Assembly (NCBI RefSeq): GCF_020180945.1
Contig: NZ_JAIPUL010000001.1
Span: 1,302,001-1,366,000, forward strand
Reading direction: 5' to 3'
Source of the DNA: Lacticaseibacillus kribbianus
GTDB lineage: Bacteria > Bacillota > Bacilli > Lactobacillales > Lactobacillaceae
DNA: 64,000 bases
The notes below the pieces were generated by a model. That model was not told the DNA's origin and searched no databases. It saw nothing but the letters and a program-made list of their open reading frames with translations. Position 1 is the stretch's first letter. Each line of letters opens with the position of its first letter. Position numbers and translations under genes: made by a program. Positions 8,452 through 17,539 of the stretch are shown piece by piece.

Positions 8452-10866
8452 CTAGCGGATCTGGGCGCCGAGCTGGGACTCGAGCACCGCCTGGACCTTG
8501 GCGAACGCCGCGCTGACGGTGTCCTCGGTCAAGGTGGCGTCGTCACGCCGGTAGGTCAGCGTGTAGGCCAGGCTCTTTTGGCCGTCACCGACCTTGTCGC
8601 CGATGTACTGGTCGAACAGGCGGATGTCCTGCAGGTACTTGCCACCGGCCTCCTGGATCTTGGCCTCGATCTCGGCGTTGGTCACGCTGGTTGCGACCTG
8701 AACCGCGATGTCGCGGGTCATCTCCGGGTACTTCGGCGCCGGGACGGCCTGCATCTGGCTGCGGTCGGCGGCCATCAGCGCGTCTAGGTTGAGCTCGTAC
8801 ACGAAGGTCTGCGGCAGGCTGTTGTCGGCCTCGAACTGCGGGTGCAGGCGACCGATCAGCCCGATCTGTTCGTCTCCGAGCAGAATTGCGGCGCTTTGGC
8901 CCGGGTGCAGCTCCGGCAGGTCGGTGAGGGCCTCGAAGCGCGGGTGCGCCTCAAGCCGGTAGTCGGCCAAAAGTGCCTCGACCAGACCCTTGACGTAGTA
9001 GAAGTCCACCGTCTGGGCGGCCTGGTGCCAGCCCTTGGCGATCACGTTGCCGCTCAAGGCGCCGGCGATGTACTCGTGCTCGGCCGGGCGGGTGTGGCCC
9101 GCGCTGCGCAGGAACACGCGGCCCTGCTCGTAAAGGGCGAGGTCGGTCTGCTTGCGCGCGACGTTGTAGGCCACGGCGTCGACCAGCCCGGAGACCAGGT
9201 TGCGGCGCAGCGCCGCGTGGTCCTCGGTCATCGGCAGCGCGACGTGGGTCTCGTCGCCTTTTTCAATCATGAAGCGACCGGCCTTGTCCGTGCTGGTCAG
9301 GCTGTAAGAAATCACCTGGGTCAGCCCCAGCCCCTCGAGCAGCTTGCGGCTGCGGCGCAGGCGCGCCTGCTTGGGCGTGAACTCGCCGATGGTCATGGTC
9401 GTGGTCGGCAGCGTGCTCGGCAGGTTGTCGTAGCCGTAGATGCGCGCGACCTCCTCGATCAGGTCGGCCTCGATGGCGATGTCCCAGCGGCGGGTCGGCA
9501 CGGAGACGGCGAACAGCCCGTCCGCCTCGGTGACGCCGAAGCCCAACCGCTTGAAAATGGCGGTGACGGTGTCGGCGTCAAGCGCCGTGCCCAGCACGTG
9601 GTTGATGCGCGACAGCGAGATGTCGACCACGGCCGGCTCGGCCGGGATGCTGGTGGCGGCCAGCGTCCCCTTGGCAACGGTGCCCTCTCCCAGCTCCGCC
9701 ATCAGCCGTGCAGCCTCGTCCAGCGCCTGGTTGATGGCGCCGACGTCGATGCCTTTTTCAAAGCGGGCCGAGGCCTGGGAGCGCAGGTTGTGGCGCAGCG
9801 CGGTGCGGCGCACCGGCGTCGGCGCGAACTTGGCCGCCTCGATCACGACGGTCGTGGTGGTCGGCGTGATCTCGGAGTCAAAGCCCCCCATCACCCCGGC
9901 CAGTGCGATCGGCTTGGTGCCGTCGGTAATCACGATGTCCTCGGGATCGAGCTCGTGGTCGTTGCCGTCCAGCGTCTTGAGCTGCTCGCCGGCCGCGGCG
10001 CGGCGCACGAGGATCTCGCGGCTGGTCAGCGCCGCGTAGTTGAACGCGTGCAGCGGCTGGCCGTACGTCAGCATGATCAGGTTGGTGATGTCCACGATGT
10101 TGTTGATCGGCCGCACGCCGGCGTTCCACAGGCGGCGCTGCAGCCACAGCGGCGAGTCCTTGACGGTGACGCCGTCGACCACGCGCATCTGGTAGCTCGG
10201 CGCGTCCTCGGCGTCCGCCACCGCGACCTTCAGGTAGTCGGTGACCGGCTTGCCGGATTCTTCCACCGGCAGGTCGGTGAAGTGCGGCGTGGTGTTGTAG
10301 GTCGCGCCGACCTCCCAGGCCACCCCGCGCATGCCCAGGGCATCCGCGCGGTTGGGCGTGATCTCGAAGTCGAGGATTGCGTCGTGCATGCCGAGCGCCT
10401 CAAGGGCGTCGCTGCCCGGGGTCAGCGGCTCGTCGAACACGTAGATGCCCGCGTCGAAGGACTTGGGTGCGACGGAATCGCTGAAGCCGAGTTCCTGCAG
10501 GGCGCAGATCATGCCGAGGCTTTCGACCCCGCGCATCTTGCCCTTCTTGATTTTCTCGTTGCCGCCGATGCGCGCACCCGGCAGCGCCACGATCACGGTC
10601 TGGCCGACCGCGATGTTCGGCGCGCCGCAGACAATCTGGCGCAGCTCCGGTTCGCCGACGTCGACCTGCGCGATGTGCAGGTGGTCGGAATCCGGGTGAT
10701 CGGCGAGCTCGACGACCTTGCCGACCACCACTTTTTTCATCTTCTGGTCGTCCGGGTACGTGACCGAGTCGACCTCAATGCCGGTGCGGGAAACCTTGTC
10801 GAGCAGCTCCTCCGGCGTGGCCGGCACGTCCACCAGTTCTTTGAGCCAAGCGTATGAGACATCCAT
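8452..10866 (-). CDS. pheT: Phenylalanine-tRNA ligase beta subunit
   Basis: PheT of 804 residues, normal length. The order is an N-terminal domain, the tRNA-binding EMAP-like domain (about 40-150), B3/B4 editing region, B5 domain (about 405-475), a core domain and the C-terminal FDX-ACB anticodon-binding domain (about 710-804). It forms the alpha2-beta2 synthetase with PheS and edits mischarged Tyr-tRNA. It begins 3 bases after pheS. Confidence 0.97.
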   Translation of the reverse strand: MDVSYAWLKELVDVPATPEELLDKVSRTGIEVDSVTYPDDQKMKKVVVGKVVELADHPDSDHLHIAQVDVGEPELRQIVCGAPNIAVGQTVIVALPGARIGGNEKIKKGKMRGVESLGMICALQELGFSDSVAPKSFDAGIYVFDEPLTPGSDALEALGMHDAILDFEITPNRADALGMRGVAWEVGATYNTTPHFTDLPVEESGKPVTDYLKVAVADAEDAPSYQMRVVDGVTVKDSPLWLQRRLWNAGVRPINNIVDITNLIMLTYGQPLHAFNYAALTSREILVRRAAAGEQLKTLDGNDHELDPEDIVITDGTKPIALAGVMGGFDSEITPTTTTVVIEAAKFAPTPVRRTALRHNLRSQASARFEKGIDVGAINQALDEAARLMAELGEGTVAKGTLAATSIPAEPAVVDISLSRINHVLGTALDADTVTAIFKRLGFGVTEADGLFAVSVPTRRWDIAIEADLIEEVARIYGYDNLPSTLPTTTMTIGEFTPKQARLRRSRKLLEGLGLTQVISYSLTSTDKAGRFMIEKGDETHVALPMTEDHAALRRNLVSGLVDAVAYNVARKQTDLALYEQGRVFLRSAGHTRPAEHEYIAGALSGNVIAKGWHQAAQTVDFYYVKGLVEALLADYRLEAHPRFEALTDLPELHPGQSAAILLGDEQIGLIGRLHPQFEADNSLPQTFVYELNLDALMAADRSQMQAVPAPKYPEMTRDIAVQVATSVTNAEIEAKIQEAGGKYLQDIRLFDQYIGDKVGDGQKSLAYTLTYRRDDATLTEDTVSAAFAKVQAVLESQLGAQIR

Positions 10867-10869
10867 GAA

Positions 10870-11916
10870 TTAACCCTCCTGTTGGAACTGGGACAAGAAG
10901 CGCAGGTCGCCCTGGTAGAAGCTTCTGATGTCGTCGATTCCGTACTTGAGCATCGCGAAGCGGTCCGGGCCGAGCCCGAACGCGAACCCACCGTACACGT
11001 CGGCGTCAACCCCGGCGGCGTTCAGCACGTTCGGGTGCACCATGCCGGCGCCCAGCACCTCGATCCAGCCCGAGTACTTGCAGATCGGGCAGCCCGCGCC
11101 GTTGCAGCGGAAGCAGGACACGTCGACCTCGACGGACGGCTCGGTGAACGGGAAAAAGCTCGGGCGCAGGCGAATCTGCCGGTCGGCGCCGAACACGTGC
11201 TGCGCAAGTGCGAGCAGCGTCCCCTTCAGGTCGGCCATCGTGATGTGCTTGTCGATCACCAGGCCCTCGATCTGGTGGAACTGGTGGCTGTGGGTCGCAT
11301 CGTCGTCATCGCGGCGGTACACGCGACCCGGGCTGATCATCTTGAGTGGGCCCTTCTTGAAGTCGTGGATCTCCATCGTCCGCGCCTGAACCGGACTGGT
11401 CTGCGAGCGCATCAGAAGCTGAGAGTCGATGTAAAACGTGTCCTGCATGTCGCGGGCCGGGTGGTCCTTTGGGATGTTCAGCATCTCGAAGTTGTAGTGG
11501 TCCTCCTCAACCTCGGGGCCGTCGACGACCTGGTAGCCCTGGCCGATGAAGAAGTCCTCGACGTCGTCCATGATCTGCGCCAGGATGTGCGGGGTGCCCT
11601 GCACCACCGCGTCGCCGGGCAGCGTGACGTCCAGCGTCTCGGCCGCCAGCTTCTCCTGAATCGCGGCGTTTTCCAGCACCTGCTTGCGCGCCGCGATGGC
11701 GTCTTGCAGGTCGGCCTTGATCTTGTTGGCGAAGGCGCCGACCTTGGGACGTTCCTCCTGGCTCAGGTCCTTCATCCCGCGCAGCACCTCGGTGATCGGG
11801 CCCTTTTTGCCCAGCAGGCTGACGCGAATCTGGTTCAGCTTCTCGAGGTCGTGGGTCTCCCCAATCTGCTGGTGATTCTCTTCGAACAGTTGCTCTAACT
11901 TGGTCTTAAGATCCAT
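10870..11916 (-). CDS. pheS: Phenylalanine-tRNA ligase alpha subunit
   Basis: PheS of 348 residues with an N-terminal coiled coil (1-90) and the class II catalytic core, including the [17 protein letters not shown] and [19 protein letters not shown] motifs. ATG at 11916 is preferred over an in-frame start 20 codons earlier because it follows GAAAGGAAGATCACG. Transcription is controlled by the upstream T-box. Confidence 0.97.
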   Translation of the reverse strand: MDLKTKLEQLFEENHQQIGETHDLEKLNQIRVSLLGKKGPITEVLRGMKDLSQEERPKVGAFANKIKADLQDAIAARKQVLENAAIQEKLAAETLDVTLPGDAVVQGTPHILAQIMDDVEDFFIGQGYQVVDGPEVEEDHYNFEMLNIPKDHPARDMQDTFYIDSQLLMRSQTSPVQARTMEIHDFKKGPLKMISPGRVYRRDDDDATHSHQFHQIEGLVIDKHITMADLKGTLLALAQHVFGADRQIRLRPSFFPFTEPSVEVDVSCFRCNGAGCPICKYSGWIEVLGAGMVHPNVLNAAGVDADVYGGFAFGLGPDRFAMLKYGIDDIRSFYQGDLRFLSQFQQEG

Positions 11917-11956
11917 CGTGATCTTCCTTTCGTAACTCTTGACGACGCGGCGCGGC

Positions 11957-12200
11957 GCACAAAAAAGACGCCCCACCCCAAAAAGGGACGAAGCGTCGCG
12001 GTACCACCCTTGTTCACGAAATAATCGTGCAACTCAACAGCATAACGGCAGGACCGGAGCTTTCTTGGCCGCAGCCTCCAAAGTCTACTCTGAAAGTGAA
12101 AACAGGTTCTTGGCCTTGAGGCACCTTCCAGTCATGAGTGCCATTCCCTGCAAAGGCCGCCAACCCGAGCTTTCGTCATCGTATTTGTCTGATTAAGATG
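11957..12200 (-). promoter_or_regulatory. T-box riboswitch of pheST
   Basis: The minus strand carries the hallmark antiterminator block AGGGTGGTACCGCG (11998-12011). A terminator hairpin follows (arms 11967-11979 and 11984-11996, then six T). T-box leaders bind uncharged tRNA and let transcription proceed; the gene pair downstream implies tRNA-Phe. I did not fix the specifier codon with certainty. Confidence 0.93.
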
Positions 12201-12205
12201 GGTTC

Positions 12206-12234
12206 AGTGTAGCACGTTTGGCCACGGGGGACAA
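12206..12234 (-). promoter_or_regulatory. pheST promoter
   Basis: TTGTCC (12229-12234) and TACACT (12206-12211) are spaced 17 bases apart on the minus strand, just ahead of the T-box leader. Confidence 0.6.
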
Positions 12235-12240
12235 GGGCAC

Positions 12241-12266
12241 CCAGAGCGGAGAAGCGCGGGCTTAGC
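12241..12266 (-). repeat. R2 end segment, inverted copy
   Basis: These 26 bases are the reverse complement of 13297-13322 with two mismatches, and also match 17476-17501. With the copy at 13297 they form inverted repeats around the hxlR-type gene and R1 copy 3. Confidence 0.7.
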
Positions 12267-12302
12267 CGGACGAATCACCCAGCCACGCCCGTCACCGTCT
12301 TG

Positions 12303-12662
12303 CTATTCGCACTCGGCGTCGGACAGCCAGTCATCGCCCCAGGTGTGAGCAGCGGCCATCACCGGGCCAAGCGCCGCCCCTTTACCGGTCAGTGTGTACT
12401 CGATCAAAGCGGAGTTCGTGTGCGTCACACGGTCGACCAGCCCCTCGCCTTCGAGCTCCTTGAGCCGTTCAACCAGGACGCGGTCGGAGCACTTGGTGAT
12501 GGCGCCGGCGATGTCTTTGAAGCGCGACGGGCCGTGATTCAAAAGCACCTCAAGAATCATCCCGTTCCACTTCTTGCCCAAGATTGCGAAGGTCTTGGTA
12601 AACTTCGGACAAAGGGTCAGTTTGTCACACTCACTCGTTGTCGTCGTCAAGCTCTCAGCCAT
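12303..12662 (-). CDS. HxlR family transcriptional regulator
   Basis: Winged-helix regulator of 119 residues with the HxlR/DUF24 signature CPKFTKTFAILGKKW (about 18-32) and a conserved Cys at 18 that in several relatives senses thiol or aldehyde stress. The Asp/Glu-rich C-terminus ends in a Cys. It is a single gene with its own promoter. HxlR regulators usually control an adjacent oxidoreductase, but none lies beside it, so the target is unknown. Confidence 0.88.
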   Translation of the reverse strand: MAESLTTTTSECDKLTLCPKFTKTFAILGKKWNGMILEVLLNHGPSRFKDIAGAITKCSDRVLVERLKELEGEGLVDRVTHTNSALIEYTLTGKGAALGPVMAAAHTWGDDWLSDAECE

Positions 12663-12706
12663 ATTCTTTCACCTCATGATATTTGCACTTACAATTAGAT
12701 AGTATC

Positions 12707-12734
12707 AGTATAGCGCACTTGGCGAAGATTACAA
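12707..12734 (-). promoter_or_regulatory. Promoter of the HxlR regulator gene
   Basis: TTGTAA (12729-12734) and TATACT (12707-12712), 16-base spacing, on the minus strand. AT-rich repeated motifs between it and the start codon could be an autoregulatory site. Confidence 0.55.
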
Positions 12735-12950
12735 GGGGGGAATCTCTGACGCCCCGAGAAGCTAACCAAAATGACCTCGCAAAACGCGAAACCCCGGCCC
12801 GAATCGTTGCCTGTACGAATCCGAAACCGCAGCCTCGACCTCACCCGTTATCTGATGCGCTGAACTACACGAGGCACCGGCGTCAGCGCAGTTTCGGCCT
12901 ACGACTTGGGTCGCCGTGCGGACAAGCCGCAGGTTGCGTCACCCGCTAGG

Positions 12951-13150
12951 TAGGGCGTAGGCCCGGCCGGCAGGCTGCTGGAGGCTTCGGTTCGGGGCGA
13001 GCCAGCGTGAAATTGCTGTTAATCGGCGATCTTTGCCGATTTACAGCAAGGGCGGGTCTTGAGACCGCACTTCGGGCTCAAGAGAGCCCCACGCGTTCCG
13101 CCGCCCCGAACCGAAGCAGGAAGCATCCTGCCTGCCGGGCCGGAGCCCGG
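12951..13150 (+). repeat. R1 structured repeat, copy 3
   Basis: Arms again differ but pair: CCGGCAGG with CCTGCCGG, TTCGGTTCGGGGCG with CGCCCCGAACCGAA, and an inner hairpin closed by GCTGT/ACAGC. Conserved GAGCCAGCGTGAAATT and ACGCGTTCCGCCGC blocks are present. The rest of the 12663-13360 gap holds the hxlR promoter, R2 and the HD-gene terminator; no gene is seen. Confidence 0.8.
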
Positions 13151-13153
13151 GCA

Positions 13154-13322
13154 TCATCGAGCTCCGCAGCCCGCTAAATGCGCCTTGCTTCGCTCTGGCC
13201 TCGTCGAGCTGCGAAGCGCAACGCGAGAGCACATAGCTACGCCACAGCACTCGGGGCCAAGTACGCCCCGAACGCTGCGGCTAGGCTATGTGTCTCGCTA
13301 AGTACGCGCTTCTCCGCTCTGG
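13154..13322 (+). repeat. R2 repeat, two units
   Basis: A short unit (13154-13198) and a longer unit (13201-13322) share the start TCGAGCTGCGAAGCGC and the end CGCTTCTCCGCTCTGG with 17441-17501. The longer unit carries about 60 extra bases. In both places R2 directly follows the 3' end of an R1 copy. Confidence 0.65.
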
Positions 13323-13327
13323 GACGC

Positions 13328-13353
13328 AAAAAGGGCCACGCTAGGCGTGGCCC
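13328..13353 (-). terminator. Intrinsic terminator of the HD-domain gene
   Basis: GGGCCACGC and GCGTGGCCC arms with a 3-base loop, followed on the minus strand by five T. Confidence 0.85.
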
Positions 13354-13360
13354 CCGACGA

Positions 13361-13852
13361 TCAGTTCAGGCTGTAACGGAAGGGATGACGGACCTTCTTC
13401 AGCCACGGGACTAAGACTTCGTCGACCGCAGCGTAATCATCGACCAAGGAGACCACGAAACTTTCGCGGTACTTCGGCAAGCCCAGTGTGGCACCCCACA
13501 TGTGCTTGATGATAATATCCTTCTCCATCGGTGTCAGGTCAGTGAGCTTCTCCGCATTGCGCAGGGCAATGCGTGGATGAATGTAGGCGTGTGTGCCTAG
13601 ATCAAACTTCGTCGTCCGCCAGTCGTAGTAGAACAGATCGTGAAGTAGCCCCGCACGCGCGAGCGCGCGGACATTCAGGTGCCATTTCTTACCAAGCAGG
13701 TAGCTTTGGTAAGAGACGCTGATGCAGTGTTCCAACCGGTTGGAGTAGTGGTGCTGGGTGTAATCGGCCAGCTTTTGCACCGCCGGCTGATCCAGAAGAT
13801 CCTGGACCAGCGCCATGTACTCGGCGTCGGATGTCCAAGCCTTGTGTGACAT
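13361..13852 (-). CDS. HD domain-containing phosphohydrolase
   Basis: Protein of 163 residues with an HD metal-binding pattern: His in RLEHCISVS, the HD doublet in AGLLHDLFYYDW and a later His in IIKHMWG. Small single-domain HD proteins of this kind occur widely in lactobacilli as predicted nucleotide or phosphate-ester hydrolases. ATG at 13852 lies 11 bases after AAGGGG; a TTG three codons earlier is an alternative start. Monocistronic with its own terminator. The substrate is unknown. Confidence 0.8.
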   Translation of the reverse strand: MSHKAWTSDAEYMALVQDLLDQPAVQKLADYTQHHYSNRLEHCISVSYQSYLLGKKWHLNVRALARAGLLHDLFYYDWRTTKFDLGTHAYIHPRIALRNAEKLTDLTPMEKDIIIKHMWGATLGLPKYRESFVVSLVDDYAAVDEVLVPWLKKVRHPFRYSLN

Positions 13853-13944
13853 CGATTGCAAGTCCCCTTCTTGTGCCTGTCGTTCAACACACCCTAAGTA
13901 TAACAGGTTGCGCGAATGGAAGGCACGAGAAAGGCAATTCTTAA

Positions 13945-14703
13945 TCAGGCTGTAAGGTGAAAAAGCACCACCGCCGCGGCAATCGCGACGTTGAGCGATT
14001 CCGCGCGGCCCTTGATCGGAATGTAGAGGTTGGCGTCGGTCTGGGCCAAAACGGCGGGGCTCATGCCGTTGCCTTCGTTGCCGACCACCAGCGCGAACTG
14101 CGCGGCCGGTGCGACGTCGCGGTAGCCCTCGGCGTCCTTGTTCAGTTCGGTACCGTACACCGGAATCGCAGCGGCCTGCAGCTGCGGGATCACGTCAAGC
14201 AGCGGCGCGGTCACGATGTTGACGTGGAACTGGCTGCCCTGCATCGCGCGCAGGACCTTGGGGTTGAAGGCGTCGGCGGTGCCGTTGCCAAAGACCACGG
14301 TGGCCACTCCGGCGGCGTCCGCGGTGCGGACCAGCGTCCCGACGTTGCCCGGGTCCTGGATGCCGTCCAGCAGCAGATACTGGCCCGACACCGGCTCGTC
14401 CAGCTTGCCCGGCACGCGCGGCAGCACGGCGAAGATGCCCTGCGGCGTCGGCGTCTCGCTCAGGTGCTTGGCCACGTCGTCCGAGATCTGCGTGGTGATG
14501 TCGTAGAACGGCTTGAGCAGCCGCTCGTTCAGGTATTTTTCCGTCGCGTAGATGCGCTTGGGCGTGATGCCGGCCTCAAGCGCCTCCTCCACCAGGTGCC
14601 AGCCCTCCAGCAGGTAGGCCTGGCCCTCCTTTTGGTACTTCTTGGTGGTCAGCTTCTTCGCGTTTTTGATGTGCTCGTTCTTAGCAGATTGAATGTATTC
14701 CAT
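13945..14703 (-). CDS. SpoU/TrmH family RNA 2'-O-methyltransferase
   Basis: Protein of 252 residues. The N-terminal L30e-like substrate-binding domain (1-95) is followed by a knotted SPOUT domain with the three motifs: DGIQDPGNVGTLVRTA, VVGNEGNGMSP and IPIKGRAESLNVAIAAAV. It is likely to methylate ribose in 23S rRNA using SAM; the exact site cannot be told from sequence. Start ATG follows GGAGGTGCGAC. Divergent from acyP. Confidence 0.92.
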   Translation of the reverse strand: MEYIQSAKNEHIKNAKKLTTKKYQKEGQAYLLEGWHLVEEALEAGITPKRIYATEKYLNERLLKPFYDITTQISDDVAKHLSETPTPQGIFAVLPRVPGKLDEPVSGQYLLLDGIQDPGNVGTLVRTADAAGVATVVFGNGTADAFNPKVLRAMQGSQFHVNIVTAPLLDVIPQLQAAAIPVYGTELNKDAEGYRDVAPAAQFALVVGNEGNGMSPAVLAQTDANLYIPIKGRAESLNVAIAAAVVLFHLTA

Positions 14704-14779
14704 GTCGCACCTCCGGCCTTCAGTCTAACATAGCGCGCCGGCAATTATGCTAAAATAGAATAATAATGGAGGGATGGTC

Positions 14780-15058
14780 ATGACTATGATTGCAAAGCGA
14801 ATGCGCGTCGGCGGCCGCGTGCAGGGCGTCGGGTTCCGCTGGATGACCCTGATGGTGGCCCAGCAGCTGCACATCGTCGGCAAGGCGGAGAACTTGGACG
14901 ACGGCACGGTGCTGATCGAGGCCGTGGGCCCAGAAGACGCGATGGCCAAGTTCACCGCGGCGGTCAAGGCAAGCCCCAGTCCCAGCGGCCGCGTCACCGA
15001 GTACCACGAGGAGCTTTTGGACCCGATTCCGGCTTACAGCCGCTTTTCGGTGCGCTGA
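14780..15058 (+). CDS. acyP: Acylphosphatase
   Basis: Protein of 92 residues with the acylphosphatase signature GRVQGVGFRW (catalytic Arg) and a later Asn in GKAENLDDGTV, where the family normally has a catalytic Asn. It hydrolyses acyl phosphates such as acetyl phosphate. ATG at 14780 gives a 6-base spacing from GGAGGG; the ATG two codons earlier touches the ribosome-binding site. Lies 92 bases before yidC, a pairing common in lactobacilli. Confidence 0.93.
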   Translation: MTMIAKRMRVGGRVQGVGFRWMTLMVAQQLHIVGKAENLDDGTVLIEAVGPEDAMAKFTAAVKASPSPSGRVTEYHEELLDPIPAYSRFSVR

Positions 15059-15150
15059 AGTGACACGAGGCAAAATCAGCCTCGAGGCGGGTTGCGCCCA
15101 TGGACCGCTTCAAGTATGATTGTTTGCAGTACATTGAAGGGACAGACAAC

Positions 15151-16107
15151 ATGCGTAATTTGAAGAAATGGGCGCTTCTCGGTGGCATGAGCGCCGCCGC
15201 CGTGTTTTTGACCGCGTGCCAGCGCACCACCACTCAGCTGAAGCCGCCGACCGGATTCTTCGGCGTTTTCTACAACTGGATCGGTAAGCCGCTGCAGAAC
15301 CTGATGGAGCTGATTGCCAACCACCTCGGCACCGCCAGCGGCTACGGCATCGCCATCATCATCATCACGGTGGTCGTGCGGCTGATCCTGCTGCCGCTGA
15401 TGCTGCGCCAGCAGAAGAACATGACGCAGTCGCAGGAAAAGATGAAGGTGCTCAAGCCGCAGATCGACCTGATTCAGGCCGAGATGAAGCGGCCGCACGA
15501 CCAGGCCGAGACGCTGCGCCTCAACCAGATGATGCAAGACGTCTACCGCAAGAACGGCACCAGCATGATCCCGTCGATGGGCTGCCTCACGCTTTTGATT
15601 CAGCTGCCGATTTTCTCCGGCCTGTACCAGGCGGTCGCCTACTCACCCGAGATCTCCTCGAGTAAGTTCTTCGGCATCGCGCTGGGCCAGTCCAGCATGG
15701 TGATCACCATCATCGCGACTTTGCTCTACGTCGCGCAGAGCTACATCATGCTCCAGACCTACCCGCCGGAGCAGCGCAAGCAGATGCAGACCACGGCCTT
15801 CCTGAGCCCGCTGATGACCTTCTTCTTCTGTATGATGTACAACGCCGGCCTGGGCCTCTACTTCCTTGCCGGTGGGATCATCATCCTGGTCCAGCAGGTC
15901 ATCGTGACCTACGTGATCACCCCGGCGATTCGCACCCGCATGGACGCCGAGCTCGCCGAGAACCCGCCGGTGATCGTGGTCGACGAGAACACCTTCGCCA
16001 AGCCGGAACCGGCGCCGGCCGCAACCGTTGAAACCATCGACGAGAACGGCCGCCCGGAGCGTCCCGCACATGGGCGCAACGCCGGCAAGCAGCGCCACCA
16101 CCACTAA
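15151..16107 (+). CDS. yidC: Membrane protein insertase YidC/OxaA
   Basis: Protein of 318 residues. It starts with a lipoprotein signal peptide ending in the lipobox LTAC (Cys 22), as in Gram-positive YidC. The 60KD_IMP domain spans five membrane segments with MIPSMGCLTLLIQLPIF near the centre. The C-terminal tail is soluble, less basic than in YidC2 but ending in a run of His. It inserts membrane proteins with or without Sec. A terminator follows directly. Confidence 0.94.
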   Translation: MRNLKKWALLGGMSAAAVFLTACQRTTTQLKPPTGFFGVFYNWIGKPLQNLMELIANHLGTASGYGIAIIIITVVVRLILLPLMLRQQKNMTQSQEKMKVLKPQIDLIQAEMKRPHDQAETLRLNQMMQDVYRKNGTSMIPSMGCLTLLIQLPIFSGLYQAVAYSPEISSSKFFGIALGQSSMVITIIATLLYVAQSYIMLQTYPPEQRKQMQTTAFLSPLMTFFFCMMYNAGLGLYFLAGGIIILVQQVIVTYVITPAIRTRMDAELAENPPVIVVDENTFAKPEPAPAATVETIDENGRPERPAHGRNAGKQRHHH

Positions 16108-16123
16108 CCACTAGACACAGAAA

Positions 16124-16155
16124 GGCCCACCGCAAAATGCGGTGGGCCATTTTTG
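16124..16155 (+). terminator. Intrinsic terminator of yidC
   Basis: Eleven-base arms GGCCCACCGCA and TGCGGTGGGCC with a 3-base loop, then ATTTTT. Confidence 0.9.
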
Positions 16156-16201
16156 TGTCGCCGTGTCACGGGCCGGTCAATCATTTGCGGGTGTCGACCC
16201 C

Positions 16202-16996
16202 CTACTCGCCCGCGATCAGGCCGAAGTGGGCCAAGGCCTTGGGGATGCCGCCGTGCAGGTAGTCGGCGGTCACGTAATCCGCCGCGGCCAGAACGTTGGG
16301 CAGCGCGTTGCCCATCGCCACCGCAACGTCGACCTGGGCGAACATCGGCAGGTCGTTGTTGCCGTCGCCGAACGCGAAGGTTTTCACCCCCGCGAACTCC
16401 GGGCGGGCCTGCAGCTGAGCGATGCCCGCGCCCTTGGTCATGCCGTGCGCGACCACGTCCAGCGCGAACGGCCCGTTGCGGTAAAAGGTCAGCTCAGGGA
16501 AGGCCGCGGTGAAGGCCGCGACCTGCGCCGCATTGGCCGGCTCATCCGCGATGAACAGCAGACACATGCACACCGGCGCCTTGAGGTAAAAGGCCGGATC
16601 GACCGCCGGCTGCGGCTGGTGCATCATCGCGAACTCCTCTTTGGTCGCCGCGGTTGCGCGGTCGAGGACCACCGTGTCCTCATTGAACATCGCGACGGGC
16701 AGGTCGGCTTCGGCGGCCGCCTTCAACAGCCGCCGAAGCTGCGGCCGGCCGATCGGCTGCTGACTGACGTGCTCGCCGCGGATGTAAAGGTCGGCGCCGT
16801 TCGCGCAGACCAGCGTGTCGATGCCGGTCTGCGCGGATAGGTCCGCCACCTCCCAGTAGTTCTTGCCGGTGCAGAGAATCGGCAGGCAGTCGTTGGCGAC
16901 CAGCGCGCGAATCGCCGCCAGGTTCTCCGGCGGCACCTGCTTGGCGTCGTTGAGCAGCGTGTAGTCGAGATCGAAAAATACCAGGGCTTGGGTCAT
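16202..16996 (-). CDS. HAD superfamily (Cof-type) phosphatase
   Basis: Protein of 264 residues. HAD motif I FFDLDYTLL (about 7-15), motif III Lys in GMTKGAG and motif IV FGDGNNDLPMF are all present, with a type IIB cap between them. Such proteins dephosphorylate sugar phosphates or related metabolites; substrate unknown. Start follows AAGGAGTAACC. Single gene. Confidence 0.9.
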   Translation of the reverse strand: MTQALVFFDLDYTLLNDAKQVPPENLAAIRALVANDCLPILCTGKNYWEVADLSAQTGIDTLVCANGADLYIRGEHVSQQPIGRPQLRRLLKAAAEADLPVAMFNEDTVVLDRATAATKEEFAMMHQPQPAVDPAFYLKAPVCMCLLFIADEPANAAQVAAFTAAFPELTFYRNGPFALDVVAHGMTKGAGIAQLQARPEFAGVKTFAFGDGNNDLPMFAQVDVAVAMGNALPNVLAAADYVTADYLHGGIPKALAHFGLIAGE

Positions 16997-17227
16997 GGTT
17001 ACTCCTTTTGGTCACAGATTCAATGTGCCCATCTTACCCCACCGAGGCGCGGCGGGCAACGTCCGGTCCCCCATAATCACCGACCATGCGTCTTGCTCAC
17101 ACAGGCGCAGACTACCGGTTGTCTGGCTCCTCTCCACCAGCACGGCGCACGACTCCCTAGTAACCCACGATGCTGAAACAACAATGCGCGCGATGTCCGC
17201 AGGGCTACCCGGAAGGTCCCCCACCTT

Positions 17228-17428
17228 GTAGGGCGGAGGGGCGGACGGCGTGGCGCTGGAGGCGAAGGGCCAAGGCGAGCCAGCGTGAGATTGCTGTTAG
17301 CAGGCGGTCTTTGCCTGCTTACAGCAAGGGCGGGTCGCAAGACCGGGCTTTGGGCTTGCGGGAGCCCCACGCGTTCCGCCGCCTTGGCCCGGAGCCGGAA
17401 GCAGTGGCCCGTCCCCGCCGGAGCCCGG
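17228..17428 (+). repeat. R1 structured repeat, copy 4
   Basis: Pairs include GGGCCAAGGCG with CGCCTTGGCCC and the inner hairpin GCTGT/ACAGC around GCAGGC/GCCTGC. The conserved block reads GAGATT instead of GAAATT. An R2 copy follows at 17441-17501. The rest of 16997-17540 has no recognisable gene. Confidence 0.8.
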
Positions 17429-17440
17429 GCCGCCCTGGAA

Positions 17441-17501
17441 TCGTCGAGCTGCGAAGCGCAACGCCGGTACGCCTAGCTAAGTTCGCGCTTCTCCGCTCTG
17501 G
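17441..17501 (+). repeat. R2 repeat
   Basis: A 61-base unit matching the R2 units after R1 copy 3. The distal arms GCGAAGCGC and GCGCTTCTCCGC can form an imperfect hairpin. Confidence 0.65.
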
Positions 17502-17505
17502 AATC

Positions 17506-17531
17506 AAAAACGCCACGCGGTTGCGTGGCGT
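17506..17531 (-). terminator. Intrinsic terminator of purB
   Basis: CGCCACGC and GCGTGGCG arms, loop of four to five bases, then TTTTT on the minus strand, 9 bases after the purB stop. Confidence 0.88.
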
Positions 17532-17539
17532 CGGTGGTG

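Noticed and set aside
8842-10857. Plus-strand frame of 671 codons opposite pheT
   Set aside because: Antisense shadow of pheT, which has full-length family similarity.
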